Assembly: GCA_945957135.1 (NCBI GenBank)
Contig: CAMFLK010000007.1
Coordinates: 1-38,654, forward strand
Length of the DNA: 38,654 bases
DNA from: an uncultured Rhodospirillales bacterium
GTDB taxonomy: Bacteria; Pseudomonadota; Alphaproteobacteria; Acetobacterales; Acetobacteraceae
Direction: 5' to 3'
Both the position numbers and the translations under genes were made by a program. Positions within the stretch are counted from its first letter, which is position 1, and the number at the start of each line of letters is the position of its first letter. The notes beneath the pieces are model-generated. The model searched no databases. It was given only the letters and a program-made list of their open reading frames with translations, and was not told the DNA's origin. Below are positions 25,924-32,829 of the stretch, piece after piece.

Positions 25924-25937
25924 AGGCAAGGAAGCAT

Positions 25938-26058
25938 GTTCTTTTTTGAAAAAAAGAACCAAAAAACCTTTGATACTTTGATGTCCTGCGTCGGCGCTGC
26001 CGCACGAGGAATAAACGATAAAAGTCTTTTTGCTTCTTTTTCTTCAGAAAAAGAAGAT
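25938..26058 (+). repeat. A/T-rich two-hairpin intergenic element, copy B
   Basis: A 121-base element and the inverted partner of 4612-4729. The 25-base block at 25938-25962 contains a hairpin with 10-base arms at 25938-25947 (GTTCTTTTTT) and 25950-25959. The 33-base block at 26026-26058 contains a hairpin with 10-base arms at 26033-26042 and 26047-26056. Both blocks match copy A exactly in reverse complement, while the 63 bases between are diverged. As in copy A, the order along transcription is: stop codon of the upstream gene, GTTC hairpin, spacer, CTTC hairpin, then the next gene (here the binding protein at 26097). Conserved stems with a free spacer suggest selection on structure or mobility as a short repeat. 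Confidence 0.8.
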
Positions 26059-26096
26059 CCTTCCTTTCTTCCTGAAGAAACCTAGGAGCGCCCTCG

Positions 26097-27647
26097 ATGT
26101 CGCGCCTGTCCCGCCTGCTGCTCGCCCTCTGCCTCGCCACCCCACTCTCCGCCCAGGCCGCCGACAAGGTGCTGCGCGTGGCGCCGATCACCGATGTGCA
26201 GCTGCTGGATCCGGCCTTCGGCTCGGCCTGGGTGAACATGGTCGCCGGCGAGATGATCTACGAATCGCTGTTCGCGCCGGACAGCGCGCTGCGGCCCAAG
26301 CCGCAGATGGTGGAAAGCTGGAGCACCTCGCCGGACGGGCTGGCCTGGACCTTCACCCTGCGGCCCGGCCTGCGCTTCCACGACGGCCAGGCCGTCACCA
26401 CCGCCGACGTCATTCCCAGCATGACGCGCTGGATGGCGCTGGCCAGCCCGCTGGTGCGCAACCTCACCGTGGGGCTGACGGCGAAGGACGATCGCAGCTT
26501 CGTCTGGACGCTGAACCGCCCCTTCCCGCTGCTGCTCGACGTGCTGTCCGCCGTGCCCGGCCGCATGCCCGCGATCTTCCGCGCCCAGGACATGACGCCG
26601 GACAAGCCCGTCACCTCCGGCATCGGCTCCGGCCCGTTCCGCTGGAACGCCGCCGAGCGCCTGCCCGGCGCCCGCGCCGTGTTCGACAAGAACACCGATT
26701 ACGTGCCGCGCAGCGAGCCGGTGGACGCCCTGTCCGGCGGGCGGGTGGTGAAGGTGGACCGGGTGGAGTGGAAAGTGATCCCCGACCCCGCCACCGTCGC
26801 CGCCGCCCTGCAACAGGGCGAGATCGACATGTGGGAACGGCCCTCGGTCGATCTCGTGCAGCTGCTCGCCAAGAACCCCAACGTGCGCATGCAGAAGCTG
26901 ACGCCGATCGCCACCCAGTCCTGGCTGCGACCCAACTTCCTCAACCCGCCCTTCAACGACAAGCGCGCCCGCCAGGCGCTGAACTACCTGATCGACCAGC
27001 GCGACCAGATGGCCGCCGGCTATGGCGATGAGAGCCTGTGGCGCACCTGCAACAGCTTCTTCGTCTGCGGCACCACCTACGGCACCGAGGCCGGGGCCGA
27101 GGGCTTCCACCAGGATTTCGCCAAGGTGCGCGAGCTGATGGCGGCCGCCGGCTACAAGGGCGAAAAGCTCATCCTGATCTCCACCCACGACTTCCCGTGG
27201 ATCGGCCAGCAGGCCGAGGTGATCGCCGACGCCGCCAAGCGCGCCGGGCTGAACGTGGAAGTGGCCTGGGCGGACTGGGCGGCGACGGTGGCGCGGATGA
27301 ACAAGCAGGACGCGCCGGACAAGGGCGGCTGGAACCTGTTCATGGTCACCAACACCGGCCCGGTGGTGGTGCACCCGCTGACCAACCCCGGCATCGTCAT
27401 GGATTGCAGCCGCAACACCTGGGTGGGTTGGCCCTGCGACAAGGAGGTGGAAAAGCTGCGCGAGGACTTCACCTTCGCCAGCGACGCCGACCGCCCCGCC
27501 GCCCTCGACCGCCTGCACCGCGCCCTGGCCGATTCCGTGCCCTACCGCGTGATGGGCCAGGCCGAACAACTCGTCGCCTTCCGCGCCAACGTCACCGGCG
27601 TGCTGTCCTCGCCGGTGATCGCCTATTGGAATATCGGCAAGGAGTAG
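26097..27647 (+). CDS. ABC transporter solute-binding protein, family 5 (lone gene)
   Basis: A 516-residue periplasmic receptor with a Sec signal peptide (MSRLSRLLLALCLATPLSAQ, cleavage after AQA near residue 21). Mature start KVLRVAPITDVQLLDPAFGS. Landmarks: SWSTSPDGLAWTFTLRPGLR, GSGPFRWNAAERLPGARAVF, VDRVEWKVIPDPATVAAAL. These parallel the receptor at 2014-3588, marking the two as paralogues. TAGGAG lies 11 bases before the ATG. It is followed by a convergent gene, so it is a single-gene unit with no permease beside it. It may feed a permease set elsewhere, perhaps the one starting at 36580, or act as a spare receptor of different specificity. Confidence 0.9.
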   Translation: MSRLSRLLLALCLATPLSAQAADKVLRVAPITDVQLLDPAFGSAWVNMVAGEMIYESLFAPDSALRPKPQMVESWSTSPDGLAWTFTLRPGLRFHDGQAVTTADVIPSMTRWMALASPLVRNLTVGLTAKDDRSFVWTLNRPFPLLLDVLSAVPGRMPAIFRAQDMTPDKPVTSGIGSGPFRWNAAERLPGARAVFDKNTDYVPRSEPVDALSGGRVVKVDRVEWKVIPDPATVAAALQQGEIDMWERPSVDLVQLLAKNPNVRMQKLTPIATQSWLRPNFLNPPFNDKRARQALNYLIDQRDQMAAGYGDESLWRTCNSFFVCGTTYGTEAGAEGFHQDFAKVRELMAAAGYKGEKLILISTHDFPWIGQQAEVIADAAKRAGLNVEVAWADWAATVARMNKQDAPDKGGWNLFMVTNTGPVVVHPLTNPGIVMDCSRNTWVGWPCDKEVEKLREDFTFASDADRPAALDRLHRALADSVPYRVMGQAEQLVAFRANVTGVLSSPVIAYWNIGKE

Positions 27648-27684
27648 CGCCCGGTACCATCGAACCGGCGGCAACGGGCGCTGG

Positions 27685-28671
27685 TCAGCGCGGCCCGGCC
27701 ACGGCCCGCACCACCAGCCGATGCGGCAGGATCCTGTCCGTCACGGCCTGCCCGCCATCGCGCGCCGCGATAGCCGCCGCGCAGGCCGCCCCGAAATCGG
27801 CATAGGGCACGCGGATGGAACTCAGCCAGGGCGCCAGCCAATCGTTCAGCGGGCTGTCGTCGAAGCCGAGCAGCGTCACGTCTTCCGGCACGCGCAGGCC
27901 GCGTTCGAGCACGGCGCGGTGGGCGCCGAAGGCGATCAGGTCGCTCGAACAGAAAATCCCGGCCGGCCCGCGCCGTGCGCGCAGCAGGGCGGGGGTGGCG
28001 CGATAGCCGATTTCGGCGTGCTCCAGGCCGGGCAGGGTGATCACCGCCTCGCCGGGCAGGGCGATCCGCCGCCGGAACCCCGCGATGCGCTCGGCCGTGG
28101 CGCTCGATGTCGCGGCGCCGTGCAGGATGCCGAGAACCGGCAGGCCACGGTCCAGGAAGAACCCGGCCGCGTCCGCCCCGGCCGTTAGATTGTCGATGCC
28201 GATGAACGGCGCGGCCCCGCCGGGGTGGCGGCGGTTCACGAATACCAGCCCCTCCGCGGTGGCCAGGCGCGGGCTGGGCACCGCCCCCAGCAGGATGGTC
28301 GCCCGCACGCGCTCGGCCTGCATCGCCGCGAGATATTCGTCCTGGATCTCCGCATCGTCATGCGTGTCGCAGGCGATCATCACCAGCCCGGCCGGGCGCA
28401 GCTGGGCCTCGATCGAGGCGGCGATCGCGGCCATCGCGGGGTTGGCCAGGTTGGGCGCCAGCACCGCCACCAGCCGGCTGCGCCGCTCGCGCAGCGCCCG
28501 CCCGGCGCTGGTGGGCCGGTAGCCGAGTTCCGCCACCGCCGCGCGCACCCGCGCCACGGTCGCCGCCGAGGCCTTGTTCGGCACGCCGTTGACCACGCGC
28601 GAGACGGTGGCGATGGAGACGCCGGCGCGCGCGGCCACCTGGGCGATCGGGCTTGCGATTCGCGGGCTCAT
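27685..28671 (-). CDS. LacI-family transcriptional regulator of the sugar locus
   Basis: A 328-residue repressor-type protein. Residues about 8-55 are the LacI helix-turn-helix (PIAQVAARAGVSIATVSRVV followed by NG, with a hinge-helix region ending LGYRPTSAGRALRERRS). The rest is the periplasmic-binding-like effector domain (LVAVLAPNLANPAMAAIAAS, GIFCSSDLIAFGAHRAVLERG, LLGFDDSPLNDWLAP). The ATG at 28671 gives a normal N-terminus; the frame continues upstream but crosses the divergent promoter. It is transcribed away from the sugar importer operon and should repress it until a sugar inducer binds. Confidence 0.92.
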   Translation of the reverse strand: MSPRIASPIAQVAARAGVSIATVSRVVNGVPNKASAATVARVRAAVAELGYRPTSAGRALRERRSRLVAVLAPNLANPAMAAIAASIEAQLRPAGLVMIACDTHDDAEIQDEYLAAMQAERVRATILLGAVPSPRLATAEGLVFVNRRHPGGAAPFIGIDNLTAGADAAGFFLDRGLPVLGILHGAATSSATAERIAGFRRRIALPGEAVITLPGLEHAEIGYRATPALLRARRGPAGIFCSSDLIAFGAHRAVLERGLRVPEDVTLLGFDDSPLNDWLAPWLSSIRVPYADFGAACAAAIAARDGGQAVTDRILPHRLVVRAVAGPR

Positions 28672-28682
28672 GCCACTAGAAT
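28653..28682 (+). promoter_or_regulatory. Probable sigma-70 promoter of the sugar importer operon
   Basis: TTGCGA (28653-28658) and TAGAAT (28677-28682) are separated by 18 bases, giving a reasonable -35/-10 pair for the plus-strand operon. Predicted transcription starts near 28689, inside the LacI-type operator. On the minus strand TTGCGT and TATTCT, also 18 apart, flank the operator and could drive the lacI-type gene, whose mRNA would then be nearly leaderless. This is pattern matching only. Confidence 0.45.
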
Positions 28683-28683
28683 A

Positions 28684-28699
28684 GGGAAAACGTTTACCC
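28684..28699. promoter_or_regulatory. LacI-type operator
   Basis: GGGAAAACGTTTACCC is a 16-base palindrome with one mismatched pair, centred on CG as in LacI/GalR-family operators (AAACGTTT core). It lies between the divergent regulator and importer genes, over the predicted start site of the importer operon and between the possible promoter boxes of the regulator gene. The adjacent regulator is the obvious ligand, implying repression of both directions. Confidence 0.75.
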
Positions 28700-28717
28700 A
28701 AACGCAAGGGGGAGGGG

Positions 28718-30001
28718 ATGATGTTCAAACGCCTGTTCGGGGCCGCCATCGCGGCCACGCTGCTGGCCGCGCCGGTCCAGGCCCAACAGCTCGCCATCTG
28801 GCATGACCTGGGCGACAACGGCACCAAATGGCTGAACGAGGTCGGCGCCGAGTTCGCCAAGGACCATCCGGGCGTCAGCATCCGCCCGATCAGCTACCCC
28901 ACCGACCAATGGTTCGGCCGCGCGATCGGCGCGCTGAACACCAACACCGCGCCCGACCTGCTGTTCAACAACTACGAGCGGGTGATCCGGGTCGCGACCC
29001 AGACCGGCAAGATCAGCGACATGCGCCCGGTGCTGGCCGCCATCCCCGACCATGGCTTCCTCACGGAGGACGACCTGCGCGTCGCCACCTTCGACGGCAA
29101 GATGATCATCCTGCCGGTGCAGCGCGTGCAGATGGCCTTCGGCGTGCGCAAATCCTGGCTCGAGAAGACCGGCGGGCAGTTCCCCCAGACCTGGGACGAC
29201 GCGAGGCGCCTGGCCGAGGCATTCCAGGCGGGCGACCCGGAGGGCACCGGCAAGGGCACGGTGTTCGGCTTCGCGCTGGAAGCCGCCAAGCCGCGCGACC
29301 TGGTGCATATGCTCGACCTGTTCACCTTCGGCGCCGGGCTGCGCCACACGCTGGTCGATCCCGACGGCAACGTGGTGATCGACGAGCCCCAGCACGCCCG
29401 CGTGCTGGCCGAGGTGCTGAAGACCTACGGCGCCTACAAGCTGGTGCCGCCGGATACCATCAACTACTCGTTCAACGAGATGTACCAGGTCATCGAGGGT
29501 GGGCGCACCGGCATGTTCCGTGTCGGCGACTGGAACGTCGCCAAATGGGACAGCCAGGCGATCAAGGGCGATTTCCTGGTCGGGCCGTGGCCGCGCTTCT
29601 TCCCGGACAAGCAGAACGCCGTGGTGATCGGCGGCATGCGCGGCGTGGCGGTGCCGGTGAACGCGCCCAACAAGCCGCTGGCCGATGCCTTCGCCGCCTT
29701 CCTGCTCGGCAAGCCGGCGCAGCAGGCGAGCCTGCGCATCATGGGTTCGGCCGTGCGGCCGGACCTCGACATGGCCGGGCTGTCGGAGCGGCAGCGCATG
29801 TTCGCGCAGCCGAAATGGGCGCTGATCGCCTATGATTTTCCGGAGAGCACGCTGCCCTGGTATCCCGAGCTGGAAGCGGCCTTCCACCGCAAGCTGCTGA
29901 CCGCCATCGCCACGCCGCCGGCCGACATGGACGCCTTCATCAAGGAGACGGCGGCGGAGATGCGGGCGCTGGTGAAGCAGCTGCAGGCAAGGAAGGGGTA
30001 G
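28718..30001 (+). CDS. Carbohydrate ABC transporter solute-binding protein, family 1
   Basis: A 427-residue extracytoplasmic sugar receptor with a Sec signal (FKRLFGAAIAATLLAAPVQA, cleavage near residue 22). QQLAIWHDLGDNGTKWLNEV and EFAKDHPGVSIRPISYPTDQ are typical of family 1 receptors (MalE/UgpB-like); NTAPDLLFNNYERVI and AFAAFLLGKPAQQASLRIMG are further landmarks. Two ATG codons stand in tandem at 28718 and 28721; the purine run ending at 28717 favours the second. It opens the operon under the LacI-type operator and is followed by two permeases. A di- or oligosaccharide ligand is likely given the GH2 enzyme downstream. Confidence 0.92.
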   Translation: MMFKRLFGAAIAATLLAAPVQAQQLAIWHDLGDNGTKWLNEVGAEFAKDHPGVSIRPISYPTDQWFGRAIGALNTNTAPDLLFNNYERVIRVATQTGKISDMRPVLAAIPDHGFLTEDDLRVATFDGKMIILPVQRVQMAFGVRKSWLEKTGGQFPQTWDDARRLAEAFQAGDPEGTGKGTVFGFALEAAKPRDLVHMLDLFTFGAGLRHTLVDPDGNVVIDEPQHARVLAEVLKTYGAYKLVPPDTINYSFNEMYQVIEGGRTGMFRVGDWNVAKWDSQAIKGDFLVGPWPRFFPDKQNAVVIGGMRGVAVPVNAPNKPLADAFAAFLLGKPAQQASLRIMGSAVRPDLDMAGLSERQRMFAQPKWALIAYDFPESTLPWYPELEAAFHRKLLTAIATPPADMDAFIKETAAEMRALVKQLQARKG

Positions 30002-30014
30002 GCCCATCCCGCCG

Positions 30015-30890
30015 ATGCCCGCCATGCGGCGCGAAGGGGTGTTCTACCTCTTCGCGCTGCCCTTCGCCGCGCTCACCATCCTGTTCGGATTGTGGCCGAT
30101 CCTGCTGAGCATCCAGGTCTCGTTCACCGACTCCGCCACCGCCCTGCAACCGGCGCCCGCCTGGGTGGGGCTGGCCAACTACCGGGCGATCTTCGCCGAT
30201 CCGGTGTTCCTGGCCGCGCTGGTCCGCACGCTGGCCTATACCGTGCTGGCGGTGGCGGCGAACCTGTCCTTCGCCCTGGCCTTCGCGCTGCTGCTCGACT
30301 CGGCGCTGATCGGCCGGGGGCGGCTGTTCTTCAAGCTCGCCGTGTTCCTGCCGGTGGTGACGCCGGACGTCGCGGGCTACGTGGTCTGGCGCTGGCTGTA
30401 CGACCAGAGCTTCGGCGCGGTGAACGCCGCGCTGCGGCTGCTGGGCCTGCCGGCGTTCGGCGGCCTCGCCTCGCCGCGCACGGCGATGCTGGCGCTGCTG
30501 ATCGCCGAGCTGTGGCACCATGCCGGTTTCTACGTGCTGATCTTCCTGGCCAATCTCGCCATTCTCGATCGCGCGCAGGCCGAAGCCGCGCAGATCGACG
30601 GCGCCACGGCGTTGCAGCGCTTCCGCCACGTCACCCTGCCGCAGCTGCGCCCCGCGATGGCGGTGAATCTGGTCTATGCCGTGATCCAGTTCCTCAAGAC
30701 CTTCACCGCCGTGGTGGTGATGACCAAGGGCGGCCCGGCGGACGCCACCAACTTCGTCAGCTTCTACGCGTATCAGCAGTTCGACAGCGCCCAGTACGGC
30801 CAGGCCACGGCGATGGCCACCGTGCTGTTCGCCATCGTGCTGCTGGTGGCGCTGACCGCCTATCGCGGCGCCGAGCGGGGGCGGGCGTGA
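30015..30890 (+). CDS. Sugar ABC transporter permease, MalF/UgpA type
   Basis: A 291-residue inner-membrane permease with six predicted helices. The N-terminus GVFYLFALPFAALTILFGLW and SFTDSATALQPAPAWVGLAN are typical of the MalF/UgpA branch. The coupling loop is EAAQIDGATALQRFRHVTLP, the EAA motif that docks on the ATPase. It starts 13 bases after the receptor gene (ATG 30015; ATG 30024 is an alternative) and ends in a GTGA overlap with the partner permease. Confidence 0.92.
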   Translation: MPAMRREGVFYLFALPFAALTILFGLWPILLSIQVSFTDSATALQPAPAWVGLANYRAIFADPVFLAALVRTLAYTVLAVAANLSFALAFALLLDSALIGRGRLFFKLAVFLPVVTPDVAGYVVWRWLYDQSFGAVNAALRLLGLPAFGGLASPRTAMLALLIAELWHHAGFYVLIFLANLAILDRAQAEAAQIDGATALQRFRHVTLPQLRPAMAVNLVYAVIQFLKTFTAVVVMTKGGPADATNFVSFYAYQQFDSAQYGQATAMATVLFAIVLLVALTAYRGAERGRA

Positions 30891-31723
30891 GAAGGGCACC
30901 GGCCTGGGCGCGCGGGCTGGCCTACGCGGCGGCGACGCTGGTCAGCCTGCTGTTCCTCTATCCCTATGCGTGGATGCTCTCCAGCGCGTTCCGCAGCACG
31001 CGCGACATCCTCGCGGCCCCCCTGGCCCTCTGGCCCGCCAATGCCGGCACCGATGCCTTCGCCTCGATCCGCGAGGCCGGCGGCGTCAGCCTGGCGCGGG
31101 CGATCCTCAACTCCCTGGCGATCACCGGTGCCTCGACCCTGCTCGCGGTGGCGGTCACCGCCCTCGGCGCCTACGCGCTCACCCGCCGGCCGCACGCGCC
31201 GGCCTTCCGGCTGCTGCGCGCCGGATTCCTGCTCAGCATGATGTACCCGTACATGCTGCTGGTGATCCCCGTCTATCTCGTGATGTTCAAGCTGGGGCTG
31301 CTGGGCGGCTACACCGGCATCATCCTGTTCCTCAGTCTCGGCCCGGTGCAGTTCTTCCTGTTCGAGCAGTTCTTCCGCACCCTGCCGCTGGAGGTGATCG
31401 AGGCCGCGACCGTCGATGGCGCCGGCGAGGCGCAGATCCTGTTCCGGGTGATCCTGCCCATGGCCGCGCCGGTGGTCGCCACCGTCGCCACCATCACCTT
31501 CCTGCTGAACTGGGCGCAGTGGTTCCCGGTGCTGGTGATCAGCGCGACACCCGACACCTACACGCTGCCGGTGGCGCTGCTGGCGCTGAACGGCGAGCTG
31601 GGAACCAACTTCCAGGGCATCATGGCCATGGCGCTGGTCACCACGGTGCCGCCCGCGCTGGTGTTCCTCGCGGCCCAGCGGCATGTGATGGGCGGATTGA
31701 CCGAAGGGGCGGTGAAGGGCTGA
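30887..31723 (+). CDS. Sugar ABC transporter permease, MalG/UgpE type
   Basis: A 278-residue permease with six helices of the MalG branch. The GTG start at 30887 overlaps the stop of its partner (GTGA). YPYAWMLSSAFRSTRDILA is the usual first periplasmic segment, and EAATVDGAGEAQILFRVILP is the EAA coupling loop. No MalK-like ATPase gene follows, so the importer must borrow an ATPase encoded elsewhere, as is common for CUT1 sugar systems. The stop shares a base with the next start (TGATG). Confidence 0.92.
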   Translation: MRRAPAWARGLAYAAATLVSLLFLYPYAWMLSSAFRSTRDILAAPLALWPANAGTDAFASIREAGGVSLARAILNSLAITGASTLLAVAVTALGAYALTRRPHAPAFRLLRAGFLLSMMYPYMLLVIPVYLVMFKLGLLGGYTGIILFLSLGPVQFFLFEQFFRTLPLEVIEAATVDGAGEAQILFRVILPMAAPVVATVATITFLLNWAQWFPVLVISATPDTYTLPVALLALNGELGTNFQGIMAMALVTTVPPALVFLAAQRHVMGGLTEGAVKG

Positions 31724-32829
31724 TGGCGGGCATCGACCAGAGACTTCAGGCGCAGATCGCCCAGGCCGCGGCACGGACGCTGGAGTGGCTCGAACGCATG
31801 CAGGCGCCGGACGCGCCGCGTGGCGTATGCCGCATCAGCGCGGCGCAGGACCCTGCCGCCTGGCCGGGCATGACCCTGCCGGGCACCTACAACGCCACGC
31901 TGCTGCGCGAACTGCTCGGCGGCATGGCGGATTTTTCCGCCGCCGAGCGGGCCGCCCTCGCCGCCTGGCTGCTGCGCACCCGCCTGCCCGACGGCCGCGT
32001 GCGCGTGGCCGGCATGCGCGAGGCCGACGTGTTCAAGAAGCCCGACCCGGCCGAGACCTGGCGCTATATCGACTGGCACGTGACCAACTACACGCTGGGC
32101 GCCGTCGCCGCGGCCACGCCGGACGCGGTGCCGGTGCTGGATTTCGCCAGGCCCTGGCTGGACGAACGCGAGCTGCTCGCCTGGCTGGCCTGCCGCGACC
32201 TGCGCGATCCGTGGCAGGAGGGCAACAACATCGTCAATCTCGGCGGCTTCCTGCTCGCCCTCGGCCGGCAGGGCGTGCCCGGCGTGCCCCAGGCGATGGA
32301 AACCCTGTTCGCCTGGCACGACCGGCTGCAGGAGCCGGCGACCGGGTTCTGGGGGGTGAACCAGACCACGCGGCTGGGCGCCCTGCACGCCATGGCCGGG
32401 TCGATGCACAATTTCCACCTGTGGTACGCCACCGGCCGCCCCCTGCCCCACCACGACCGCGCCATCGACTACGCGCTCGCCCAGCCACCCACCATCGTCA
32501 GCGCCTGCATCGATGTCGATCTGGTCGATCTGCTGGCGCACGGCCACGCCCTCACCGCGCACCGGCGGGCGGACATCCTCGCCTGGTGCCGCGCCATGCT
32601 GCCGGCGCTGCTGGCGATCCAGCGTCCCGATGGCGGGTTCTACGACGAGGCCGAGGGCGTCCGCCGCCAGGACGGCTGGGTGCGCGGCTACGCGGAGCCG
32701 CAGGGCCTGTCCAACACCTTCGCCACCTGGTTCCGCTGGATCGCCATCGCCATGATCGCCGACCTGCTGTGGCCGGGCTGGCGCGCCTGGCGGTTCCGCC
32801 GCGACCCCGGCATCGGCTACCGGCTGTGA
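31723..32829 (+). CDS. Uncharacterised alpha-helical protein of the sugar operon, possibly an alpha/alpha toroid
   Basis: A 368-residue cytoplasmic protein without signal peptide. I do not recognise a characterised family. It is Trp-rich (about 20 tryptophans), predicted mostly helical, and has a QRPDGGFYDEAEGVRRQDGW stretch near residue 305 resembling the Q-x-DGG repeats of (alpha/alpha) toroid enzymes. Other conserved-looking patches are LPGTYNATLLRELLG, DPAETWRYIDWHVTNYTLGA, NNIVNLGGFLLALG, GSMHNFHLWYATGRPLPHHD and QGLSNTFATWFRWIA. Clustered Asp, His, Trp and Tyr are compatible with a glycan-binding cleft. It is coupled to the permease gene (TGATG) and to the GH2 gene (GTGA), so it is surely part of sugar use: perhaps a glycoside hydrolase, lyase or epimerase-like enzyme. 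Confidence 0.75.
   Translation: MAGIDQRLQAQIAQAAARTLEWLERMQAPDAPRGVCRISAAQDPAAWPGMTLPGTYNATLLRELLGGMADFSAAERAALAAWLLRTRLPDGRVRVAGMREADVFKKPDPAETWRYIDWHVTNYTLGAVAAATPDAVPVLDFARPWLDERELLAWLACRDLRDPWQEGNNIVNLGGFLLALGRQGVPGVPQAMETLFAWHDRLQEPATGFWGVNQTTRLGALHAMAGSMHNFHLWYATGRPLPHHDRAIDYALAQPPTIVSACIDVDLVDLLAHGHALTAHRRADILAWCRAMLPALLAIQRPDGGFYDEAEGVRRQDGWVRGYAEPQGLSNTFATWFRWIAIAMIADLLWPGWRAWRFRRDPGIGYRL

Noticed and set aside
4612..26058. A composite transposon or genomic island bounded by the two repeats
   Set aside because: No transposase, integrase, tRNA or target duplication is visible, and the repeats' fixed placement relative to genes is better explained as an intergenic element.
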